Shown here: positions 44,341 to 50,720 of the stretch, one piece after another
How positions within the stretch are numbered: the stretch's first letter is position 1
Layout: the number at the start of each line of letters is the position of its first letter
Assembly (NCBI GenBank): GCA_018001225.1
Contig: JAGNIJ010000023.1
Location: forward strand, 1-64,000
Reading direction: 5' to 3'
Source: Kiritimatiellia bacterium
Lineage (GTDB): Bacteria > Verrucomicrobiota > Kiritimatiellia > CAIQIC01 > JAGNIJ01
DNA length: 64,000 bases
Translations under genes and position numbers: made by a program
Notes under the pieces: generated by a model
The model's database searches: none
What the model saw: only the letters and a program-made list of their open reading frames with translations
Told to the model about the DNA's origin: nothing

Positions 44341-45003
44341 ATGGAAGCCATCATATTCCTCGGCGCCCCGGGCGCGGGCAAGGGCACGCTGGCCGACGTC
44401 GTGAAGACCGGGGCCGGCTACGAGCACGTCTCCACGGGGGACATGCTCCGCGCCGCGGTCAAGGCCGGCCGGCCCGTGGGGCTCGAGGCCCGGTCCTACA
44501 TGGAGAAGGGCGAACTCGTCCCCGACGCGGTCATCATCCGCATCGTCACCGAGCGGCTCGACGCCGGGTCGAAGGACGCCCGATATCTGTTCGACGGTTT
44601 CCCGCGGACGCCCGAGCAGGCCCGGATGCTGGACCAGGTCCTCGCGGAGCACGGCACGGCCGTGCGCTTCGTGTTCCTGCTGGACGTGCCCCGGGAGATC
44701 CTGGTGGACCGCCTGGCGGGCCGCCGAATCTGCCGCAGCTGCGGCGCGGTCTTCCACGTGCGCAACATCCCGCCGCGCGTCGCCGGCGTCTGCGACGCGT
44801 GCGGCGGCGAACTCTACCAGCGGGCGGACGACTCGGAGGAGACCGTGCTCAACCGCCTCGAGGTCTTTCGAAAGCAGACGGAAAGCCTGATCGAGTACTA
44901 CGAGAAAAAGGGCGTGCTGGTCAGGATCAACGCCGGCCGAAACCGGGAAGTGGTCCAGGCAGAGATCCTGGACGTTCTGCGGAAGCCGGCGGCCGGGACA
45001 TGA
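44341..45003 (+). CDS. adk: Adenylate kinase, zinc-type LID
   Basis: Adk converts AMP and ATP to two ADP. The 220-residue long form has the P-loop GAPGAGKGTLAD (usually GPPGAGKGTQA), STGDMLRAAV, FDGFPRTPEQA and a LID with four cysteines (CRSC and CDAC) that should bind zinc. It follows secY in the usual spc order; its stop overlaps the map start (ATGA). Confidence 0.95.
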   Translation: MEAIIFLGAPGAGKGTLADVVKTGAGYEHVSTGDMLRAAVKAGRPVGLEARSYMEKGELVPDAVIIRIVTERLDAGSKDARYLFDGFPRTPEQARMLDQVLAEHGTAVRFVFLLDVPREILVDRLAGRRICRSCGAVFHVRNIPPRVAGVCDACGGELYQRADDSEETVLNRLEVFRKQTESLIEYYEKKGVLVRINAGRNREVVQAEILDVLRKPAAGT

Positions 45004-45755
45004 TCGTCATCAAGACCCCAGAGGACCTGGCCCGGATGCGGGTGAGCGGCCGCATGGCCGCCGAGGTGCTCGGGGAACTGGCCCGCCGGGTCGCGCCGGG
45101 GGTGACCACGAAGGAGCTGGACGATCTGGCCCGGGAGCTGATGGCCCGGCGCGGCGGGCGCAGCGCGTTCTTTGGATACCGGGGATACCCCGGACAGACG
45201 TGTATTTCGATCAACGACGAAGTCGTGCACGGCGTGCCCGGCCCGCGGCGGATCCAGGTGGGCGACATCGTCAGCCTGGACGTCGGCGTGGTGTACGAGG
45301 GGTACGTCGGCGACAACGCCACGACGGTGATGGTCGGCGTCAGCGATCCCGAGGTCGTGCGCCTCGTCAGCACGGGGCGCCGGGCGCTGGAGGCGGCGAT
45401 CGGCAAGGCCGTCGCCGGCGGCCGGCTGTCGGACGTCTCGCATGCCATCGAGTCCACGGCCCGCGAGGCCGGGTACAGCGTGGTGCGGGATTTCGTGGGG
45501 CACGGCGTCGGCCGTTCGATGCACGAGGATCCCCAGATCCCCAACTTCGGGCCGCCCGGGCGCGGCCCGAGGCTGAAGCCGGGGATGACGCTGGCGATCG
45601 AGCCGATGATCAACCGCGGCGGGCACGAGGTGGAAGTCCTCGGCGACGGGTGGACGGTGCGAACGCGGGACCGGAGCCTGTCGGTGCACTTCGAGCACAC
45701 GATCGCGGTCGGGGAAGGGGCGGCCGAGGTGCTGACGTGGCTGGGCCCGAAATAA
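45000..45755 (+). CDS. map: Methionine aminopeptidase, type I
   Basis: Map removes initiator Met from nascent chains. The 251-residue protein has the pita-bread fold with all five metal ligands visible: Asp in SLDVGV, Asp in VGDNATT, His in [11 protein letters not shown], Glu in LAIEPM and Glu in HFEHTI; the conserved His of VVHGVPG is present too. It lacks an N-terminal SH3 or zinc extension (type Ia). It overlaps adk by four bases, and its TAA shares one base with a possible ATT start for infA. Confidence 0.96.
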   Translation: MIVIKTPEDLARMRVSGRMAAEVLGELARRVAPGVTTKELDDLARELMARRGGRSAFFGYRGYPGQTCISINDEVVHGVPGPRRIQVGDIVSLDVGVVYEGYVGDNATTVMVGVSDPEVVRLVSTGRRALEAAIGKAVAGGRLSDVSHAIESTAREAGYSVVRDFVGHGVGRSMHEDPQIPNFGPPGRGPRLKPGMTLAIEPMINRGGHEVEVLGDGWTVRTRDRSLSVHFEHTIAVGEGAAEVLTWLGPK

Positions 45756-45772
45756 TTCGGCTGGACGCGAGG

Positions 45773-45964
45773 GTGGTTTCTGTGATAACCAACGCGGTTT
45801 TCCGGGTCGAACTGGCCAACGGGCACGGCCTGGTGGCCTACGCGGACCGGGCCGGGAAAAGCCGCGCGGGAACGCTGCAGCCGGGCGACCGGGTGCGCGT
45901 GGAAATGTCGCCCTGCGACATGTCGAGGGGACGGCTGGTTTTCAGGGAAGAGGAAAACGGATGA
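45773..45964 (+). CDS. infA: Translation initiation factor IF-1, start uncertain
   Basis: IF-1 binds the ribosomal A site during initiation. The sequence [20 protein letters not shown], then [20 protein letters not shown], matches the IF-1 OB fold. The N-terminus is a problem: no ATG exists. GTG 45773 gives 63 residues. GTG 45782, with GAGGG upstream, would cut the first beta strand. The in-frame codons before 45773 (IRLDAR) still align with the first strand of IF-1, so translation could start at ATT 45755, which shares a base with the map stop. I report the longest canonical start. rpmJ overlaps the stop. Confidence 0.85.
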   Translation: MVSVITNAVFRVELANGHGLVAYADRAGKSRAGTLQPGDRVRVEMSPCDMSRGRLVFREEENG

Positions 45965-46074
45965 AGGTACGAAGTTCAGTCAAGCGAATCTGCGAGCGGT
46001 GCAAAGTCGTGCGCCGGAAACGGGTGGTGCGCGTCATCTGCAATAACCCGCGCCACAAGCAGCGCCAGGGTTAA
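45961..46074 (+). CDS. rpmJ: Ribosomal protein bL36
   Basis: The 37-residue zinc-binding protein reads [20 protein letters not shown] and ends [10 protein letters not shown]. It has the Cys-x2-Cys, a third Cys and a His for zinc (C+ type). It overlaps the infA stop by four bases and is followed by rpsM after 11 bases. Confidence 0.95.
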   Translation: MKVRSSVKRICERCKVVRRKRVVRVICNNPRHKQRQG

Positions 46075-46085
46075 CGGAGGGAACC

Positions 46086-46487
46086 ATGCCCAGAGTGCTC
46101 GGCATCGAGATACCCGGCAAGAAGCGGGTGGAATTTGCGTTGCGGTACATCTACGGGATCGGTCCGGCCCGCGCGCGCCAGGTGGTGGCCCAGGCCGGGA
46201 TCGATCCGGCCACCAAGGCGGACGCCCTGACGGACGAACAGGTCACGGCTGTGTCCAACGCGCTCCAGGGCTACACCCTGGAGGGCGACCTGCGGCGCGA
46301 GGTGGCCTCCAACATCCGCCGGCTGATCGGCATCGGCAGCTACCGCGGCTCGCGGCACCGCAAGGGCCTTCCCGTGCGCGGCCAGCGGACCAGCACCAAT
46401 GCCCGGACGCGCAAGGGCCCGCGCAAGACGGTCGGCGCCGTCCGCGGCAAGGACGCCCGGTCCGCCGTGAAGACCGAAGAGAAATAA
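46086..46487 (+). CDS. rpsM: Ribosomal protein uS13
   Basis: S13 contacts P-site tRNA and L5. The 133-residue protein has [20 protein letters not shown], then [20 protein letters not shown] and the basic tail [24 protein letters not shown] precedes the ATG. It opens the alpha operon part. Confidence 0.96.
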   Translation: MPRVLGIEIPGKKRVEFALRYIYGIGPARARQVVAQAGIDPATKADALTDEQVTAVSNALQGYTLEGDLRREVASNIRRLIGIGSYRGSRHRKGLPVRGQRTSTNARTRKGPRKTVGAVRGKDARSAVKTEEK

Positions 46488-46507
46488 TGTTGAAGGGCGA
46501 GGTGGGT

Positions 46508-47008
46508 ATGGCAGAGGAAAAAGAACAGAAGGAAGTCAAGGCGCCGGCCGCGGAAGCGGTCCCGGCGGAAGCCGCCCCGGCCCCGGCCGAGGGCGCCGCG
46601 CCGGCGGAAGGGGAGGCCGCCGCCAAGCCCGTCAAGCGGAAGGCCGTCAAGGGCCAGCGCTCGGTCCCGGTCGGGATCGTGTATGTCCGCGCGACATTCA
46701 ACAACACGATGGTCACCATCACCGACATGCGGGGCGCCGTGGTCTGCTGGAGCACGGCGGGCCGCTGCGGGTTCAAGGGCTCGCGCAAGAGCACCGCCTA
46801 CGCCGCCACCGTCGTCGCCCAGGAAGCCGCCCGCCAGGCGGTGGGCTTCGGGATGCACGAGGTCGAGGTGCGGATCCAGGGCCCCGGCGCCGGCCGGGAG
46901 TCGGCGATCCGCGCCATCCAGTCCGCCGGGCTGACCGTCACCGTCATCAAGGACATCACGCCGGTCCCGCACAACGGGTGCCGGCCGCCCAAGCGGCGGC
47001 GCGTCTAG
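46508..47008 (+). CDS. rpsK: Ribosomal protein uS11 with Ala/Pro/Glu N-terminal extension
   Basis: S11 lies on the 30S platform near the mRNA exit. The S11 core is complete (IVYVRATFNNTMVTITDMRG, GFKGSRKSTAYAA, DITPVPHNGCRPPKRRRV). It is preceded by about 45 residues made almost only of Ala, Pro, Glu and Lys, giving 166 residues instead of about 129. I chose ATG 46508 with AGGTGG upstream. The extension is probably disordered; part of it has the Lys-rich end that leads into the normal basic N-terminus. Confidence 0.94.
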   Translation: MAEEKEQKEVKAPAAEAVPAEAAPAPAEGAAPAEGEAAAKPVKRKAVKGQRSVPVGIVYVRATFNNTMVTITDMRGAVVCWSTAGRCGFKGSRKSTAYAATVVAQEAARQAVGFGMHEVEVRIQGPGAGRESAIRAIQSAGLTVTVIKDITPVPHNGCRPPKRRRV

Positions 47009-47036
47009 GTTTTCCCGAGAAAGCGAGGAAGAGTTC

Positions 47037-47663
47037 ATGGGCAGATATACAGGACCCGTTTGCAGGATGTGCCGCCGGGAGGGCATGAAGCTCTTCCTCA
47101 AGGGCGACCGTTGTTTCATGGCCAAGTGCCCCATCGAGACGGGCCGTCCGGCGCCCGGCATGCACGGGCAGCGCCGCGGCAAGATGTCCGACTACGGCGT
47201 GCAGCTTCGCGAAAAGCAGCGCCTGCGCCGCATGTACGGCATGCAGGAGGGCCAGTTCCACCTGTTCTTCACGCGCGCGCTGCGCAAGCGCGGCGTCACC
47301 GGCGAGACGCTGCTCCAGTCGCTCGAGTGCCGCCTCGACAACGTCGTGTTCCGCCTGGGCTTCGCCCCGTCGCGCCGCGCCGCCCGCCAGTTCGTCCGTC
47401 ACGGCCACATCCAGGTCAACGGGAACAAGGTGGACATCCCTTCCATGCAACTCAAGGCCGGCGATGTCGTGCAGGTGCGCGACCGCGCCCAGAGCCGCGA
47501 GTATGCCAACCGCCACATGGAAGTCGCGGAGGGCCGCGGCATCGTCGGCTGGCTGGCCCTCGACCGCGCCAACGCGCGCGGCGAGGTGCTGCACGTCCCG
47601 ACGCGCGAGGAGATCGCGCCCGTGGTCCGCGAGCAGTTGATCGTCGAGTTGTACTCGAAGTAA
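47037..47663 (+). CDS. rpsD: Ribosomal protein uS4, zinc-binding type
   Basis: S4 starts 30S assembly. The 208-residue protein has the zinc site CRMC with further Cys in DRCFMAKC, followed by HGQRRGKMSDYGVQLREKQR, and the S4 RNA-binding domain (LECRLDNVVFRLGFAPSRRA and RQFVRHGHIQVNGNKV). The normal order rpsM-rpsK-rpsD-rpoA is kept. Confidence 0.96.
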   Translation: MGRYTGPVCRMCRREGMKLFLKGDRCFMAKCPIETGRPAPGMHGQRRGKMSDYGVQLREKQRLRRMYGMQEGQFHLFFTRALRKRGVTGETLLQSLECRLDNVVFRLGFAPSRRAARQFVRHGHIQVNGNKVDIPSMQLKAGDVVQVRDRAQSREYANRHMEVAEGRGIVGWLALDRANARGEVLHVPTREEIAPVVREQLIVELYSK

Positions 47664-47718
47664 GCAGGTCCGTGAACACCATACGGGCCGGCTAACGCCC
47701 GGCCCTGGGAGGAAAGTC

Positions 47719-48738
47719 ATGCCCGTACGTCTGGCCCGGTTCGAAATGCCCAAGCGCATCGCCAAGGATGACGCCGGGGCGGTCCCCAACTATGGCAAAT
47801 TCATCGCGGAGCCCTTCGAAGCCGGCTACGGCCGGACGCTCGGGAATTCGCTCCGCCGCGTGCTGCTTTCCTCGATCGAGGGCGCGGCCATCTCGTCCAT
47901 CAAGATCGAGGGCGTCCAGCACGAGTTCAGCACCCTGCCCGGCATGGTCGAGGACGTCACCGACGTCATCCTCAACCTCAAGCAGGTGCTCCTCAAGATG
48001 TACACCCGCGCGCCCCGCAAGCTGAAGATCAGCGTGAAGGGCCCCGGCGAGGTCAAGGCCGGCGACATCCAGGCGGACAGCATGGTCGAGGTGCTCAATC
48101 CCGACCACAAGATCGCCACCCTGGACAAGGACGGCAAGTTCGAGGCCGAGCTGGAAATCAAGATCGGCCGCGGCTACTGCCCCGCCGAGTGGAACAAGAA
48201 GGACGAGCAGGAAATCGGCCTGATCCCGATCGACTCCCTCTTCTCGCCCGTCCGCCGCGTCAAGTACACGGTCGAGAACACCCGCGTCGGCCGGCGCACG
48301 GATTATGACCGCCTGATCCTGGAGGTCTGGACGGACGGCCGCCAGACGCCCGACGAGGCGCTGGCCGTGTCCGCCGCCCTCCTGCGGCACCACCTCGATG
48401 TCTTCGTCAGCGCCGAGCACGAGGAGATCGAGATCGCCGAGGCCGTGCCCGAGATCAACCCGGAGCGCGAGGAATTGCGCCGCCGCCTGAACATCAGCGT
48501 CAACGAGATCGAGTTGAGCGTGCGCGCGGCGAACTGCCTGAACAACGCCAACATCACGACGGTCGGCCAGTTGGCGCAGAAGAGCGAGGCCGAGATGCTC
48601 AAGTACCGCAACTTCGGCCGCAAGTCGCTGAACGAGATCAAGCAGAAGTTGAGCGAAATGGGCCTGTCGCTCGGCATGTCCTTCGACGCGGATGTGCTCA
48701 AGCCCTTGGAAATCGAACCCCAGGAACCGGCCGAGTAA
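47719..48738 (+). CDS. rpoA: RNA polymerase subunit alpha
   Basis: The alpha dimer nucleates RNA polymerase. The 339-residue protein has the N-terminal dimerisation domain (FIAEPFEAGYGRTLGNSLRR, VLLSSIEGAAISSIKIEGV) and the C-terminal domain with ELSVRAANCLNNANITTVGQ and YRNFGRKSLNEIKQKL, able to contact UP elements such as the AT tract before tuf. Confidence 0.97.
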   Translation: MPVRLARFEMPKRIAKDDAGAVPNYGKFIAEPFEAGYGRTLGNSLRRVLLSSIEGAAISSIKIEGVQHEFSTLPGMVEDVTDVILNLKQVLLKMYTRAPRKLKISVKGPGEVKAGDIQADSMVEVLNPDHKIATLDKDGKFEAELEIKIGRGYCPAEWNKKDEQEIGLIPIDSLFSPVRRVKYTVENTRVGRRTDYDRLILEVWTDGRQTPDEALAVSAALLRHHLDVFVSAEHEEIEIAEAVPEINPEREELRRRLNISVNEIELSVRAANCLNNANITTVGQLAQKSEAEMLKYRNFGRKSLNEIKQKLSEMGLSLGMSFDADVLKPLEIEPQEPAE

Positions 48739-48762
48739 CGGCCGCCGGGAAGGAATGCCTCC

Positions 48763-49245
48763 ATGCGCCATCGCAAAGACACGTTGAAGCTGGGCCGCAC
48801 GTCGGCCCACGTGCAGGAGCTGCTCGGCAGCCTCGTCTGCAATCTGATCCTGGCCCGCCGCATCCAGACCACCGTGGTCAAGGCCAAGGCCGCCCGGCGG
48901 CTGGCCGAGCGGATGGTGACCCTGGCCAAGCGGAACACCCTGGCGGCGCGCCGCGCCGCCATCGCCCGCCTTCACCGGGCGGACGTGGTCGGCGCCCTGT
49001 TCGAGCAGGTCGGCCCGGCCTTCCAGGAAAAACAGGGCGGCTATACCCGCATCGTCAAGCTCGGGCAGCGGTTGGGCGACGGCGCCGAGAACGCGCTGCT
49101 GGAGTGGGTGAACTTCGTGCCCCAGCCGAAGGCCAAGAAGAAGGACAAGAAGGAGAAGCCCGGCGAAAAGCCCGAGGCCAAGGCCCCGGAAAAGAAGGCC
49201 GACAAGAAGACCGAGAAAAAGGCCGCGGAGAAGTCGAAGGCCTGA
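48763..49245 (+). CDS. rplQ: Ribosomal protein bL17 with Lys/Glu-rich tail
   Basis: The L17 core (MRHRKDTLKLGRTSAHVQEL, RRIQTTVVKAKAARRLAERM, YTRIVKLGQRLGDGAENALL) fills about 117 residues. The remaining 43 residues are almost entirely Lys, Glu, Ala and Pro, a repetitive, probably disordered tail. It is the last gene of the supercluster and is followed at once by a strong terminator. Confidence 0.95.
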   Translation: MRHRKDTLKLGRTSAHVQELLGSLVCNLILARRIQTTVVKAKAARRLAERMVTLAKRNTLAARRAAIARLHRADVVGALFEQVGPAFQEKQGGYTRIVKLGQRLGDGAENALLEWVNFVPQPKAKKKDKKEKPGEKPEAKAPEKKADKKTEKKAAEKSKA

Positions 49246-49271
49246 TTCACGGCCGGCCACCGGCCGTGCCG

Positions 49272-49309
49272 CGCCCCCCGATCCACGGATCGGGGGGCGA
49301 TTTTCTTTT
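49272..49309 (+). terminator. Intrinsic terminator of the ribosomal supercluster
   Basis: Arms 49272-49284 and 49287-49299 are perfectly complementary over 13 bases, starting CGCCCCCCGATCC, with only two bases between them. ATTTTCTTTT follows at 49300-49309. This is the only strong terminator seen after 17.5 kb. Confidence 0.92.
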
Positions 49310-49331
49310 CCAATTCCTGTCCGCCTCTTCC

Positions 49332-49357
49332 TGGAGGGCGGAGCTCCCGCGACGCCG
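49332..49357 (+). repeat. 26-base dispersed repeat, copy 1
   Basis: TGGAGGGCGGAGCTCCCGCG followed by ACGCCG is identical at 58287-58312, where it lies inside the RHS coding frame. It has a palindromic centre (GGAGCTCC). It is related in length and outline to the right arm at 13358-13382. Confidence 0.7.
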
Positions 49358-49367
49358 AGGCGATCGA

Positions 49368-50156
49368 TCACTCGTGAAGCAATTTCTTGATCGCCGGGTA
49401 CGACGCCGGGTCATGCGGATGCGCCGGCAACGCCGCGATGATCTCCGCCAGCGCCTTTCCTCCCTCCCCCTGGTAGCCGCTGACGAACGCCCGAAAATCC
49501 AGCGAGGCATTATCATCCGCGCGGTCGCTGATGATCTTCCACGCGAACAGCGGCACGCCATGGTCCGCGCAGACCAGGGCCAGGCCGAAACTGTTCATGT
49601 CCACGGCATCGGCTTCGGCGACCGCGCGTATCCTTTCGCGTTCCCTGGAAGAGGCCACGAACAATTCCCCCGACGCCACGGAGATAGTGGATGTTGATGG
49701 CGCGAGCGGGGAGGGGATAGGAGCGGGGAACCGGCTCCAATCGGTTTCCCATGTTGATGATTCCGAGAGTGACGTGCCCGTGGATTCCATGACCCCGCGT
49801 TGCCAGGCCACGACGCGTCCCACGCGATACCAGCATCCGGTTTCCAGATGCTCGGACAACCCTCCGGCCGGCCCAAGTGAAAACGCCCAGTCGCAGCGAA
49901 AACGCGATAGCAAGGCCTGGGCCGATGCCGCCGTCTCCACGCAGCCCGAACCCATCTTCAACGCGTAGATCGAATGAGGGCCGAGAGCCAGACGCTGAAT
50001 ACGCCGCGCACCGGCGGAGTACGGTTGTCCGATTTCGCGGGCCTCTGTTTTCAGTGCTGCCAAATCGCTGTCGAGAGCGTAAAAGAAGGCAATCGTGTCT
50101 CCTCTCACCATTGAAACGGACAGGAGCAGCAGGAAAAAATGCAAACTGTGTTTCAT
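49368..50156 (-). CDS. Secreted nucleosidase/phosphorylase-like protein
   Basis: The 262-residue protein has a signal peptide (LHFFLLLLSVSMVRG). It then has a purine-nucleoside-phosphorylase-type fold like MTA/SAH nucleosidase: AFFYALDSDLAAL at the first strand, GSGCVETAASAQALL, WAFSLGPAGGL, and DMNSFGLALVCADHG followed by KIISDRADDNA, which match the DME-type and ISD-type motifs of the family. The normal Glu of DMEG/S is replaced by Asn (DMNS). Export of such an enzyme is unusual. A promoter candidate precedes it; it is convergent with rplQ, and its codon use is less GC-rich than the ribosomal genes. Confidence 0.7.
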   Translation of the reverse strand: MKHSLHFFLLLLSVSMVRGDTIAFFYALDSDLAALKTEAREIGQPYSAGARRIQRLALGPHSIYALKMGSGCVETAASAQALLSRFRCDWAFSLGPAGGLSEHLETGCWYRVGRVVAWQRGVMESTGTSLSESSTWETDWSRFPAPIPSPLAPSTSTISVASGELFVASSRERERIRAVAEADAVDMNSFGLALVCADHGVPLFAWKIISDRADDNASLDFRAFVSGYQGEGGKALAEIIAALPAHPHDPASYPAIKKLLHE

Positions 50157-50184
50157 AATTTCAACATAACCTCTTGAACCGTTT

Positions 50185-50214
50185 AAGATAAAGCAATATC
50201 AGAGAAACTGTAAA
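50185..50214 (-). promoter_or_regulatory. Promoter for the nucleosidase-like gene
   Basis: On the minus strand TTTACA (50214-50209) and TATCTT (50190-50185) are spaced by 18 bases, about 28 bases before the ATG at 50156. Confidence 0.5.
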
Positions 50215-50257
50215 AAAAAGACTTGCCTCCCCCCCACGCATATAATAGAAGCCGAAC

Positions 50258-50518
50258 ATGAAACCTGTATCACGCAGGAGGTTTTTACAGGTAACCAGCG
50301 CGGCCGCTGTGGGATTCACCGCATGTTCTTTCATGTCAAGGAAGTTGATCGGTTCAGATTTGGGGCCGAAACTGGTGCGCTTGAGTCTCCTTTCTTCTGC
50401 GAAATGCACCGCATCGGATGAGGCCTTCTGCGCAAGGGCTCGTTTCAGGACTGCAGCGGATGCCATGCGCGTCGCGGCCAGACGCGGGCTCATTGCAGAA
50501 ATACGCCGTGAGTGCTGA
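50258..50518 (+). pseudogene. Tat-signal gene remnant
   Basis: The first 25 residues, PVSRRRFLQVTSAAAVGF, are a textbook twin-arginine signal of the type found on secreted oxidoreductases and glycoside hydrolases. The remaining 60 residues resemble no catalytic domain, and the frame ends at 50518. A TATAAT lies 12 bases upstream of the start (50241-50246) but without a well-placed -35. I read it as the 5' piece of a deleted or rearranged gene. A genuine short exported peptide is the alternative. Confidence 0.4.
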
Positions 50519-50533
50519 ACATTTTACTCTTTC

Positions 50534-50576
50534 GCCCTCGGGGGACGCGCAGCAGCGCTGCGTGTCTGCCGAGGGC
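50534..50576 (+). repeat. Strong two-part hairpin (REP-like)
   Basis: GCCCTCGG (50534-50541) pairs with CCGAGGGC (50569-50576). Inside, GACGCGCAGC (50544-50553) pairs with GCTGCGTGTC (50557-50566, one G-T pair) around a 3-base loop, with a 2x2 bulge between. No T-run follows. It looks like a dispersed palindrome rather than a terminator. Confidence 0.6.
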
Positions 50577-50579
50577 TTT

Positions 50580-50634
50580 GGCCGGGAACCGAAAACAACC
50601 CGCGAGGATTTCAGGTTCCTGGCCGCCTTTTTCT
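50580..50634 (+). terminator. Hairpin followed by T-run before the TPR gene
   Basis: GGCC-G-GGAACC (50580-50590) pairs with GGTTCC-T-GGCC (50614-50624), and GCCTTTTTCT follows. It would stop transcripts that enter from the Tat remnant, so the TPR-RHS operon should have its promoter within 50635-50710, where I see no clear one. Confidence 0.55.
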
Positions 50635-50720
50635 AGCAGGAAGGTTCTGGAGGCAAGGGGGCTACAGGCCGCGTCGCATGGCGCGACCTCTTTGATTGAG
50701 ACAGGGTGGGAGGTATGAAC

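Noticed and set aside
50223-50246. TTGCCT and TATAAT as a promoter for the Tat remnant
   Set aside because: The spacer is only 12 bases, too short for a sigma70 promoter, although the TATAAT itself is perfect.
50161-50493. Minus-strand frame of 110 codons opposite the Tat remnant
   Set aside because: No ribosome-binding site or domain; the plus-strand frame has a far clearer signal (twin-arginine motif).
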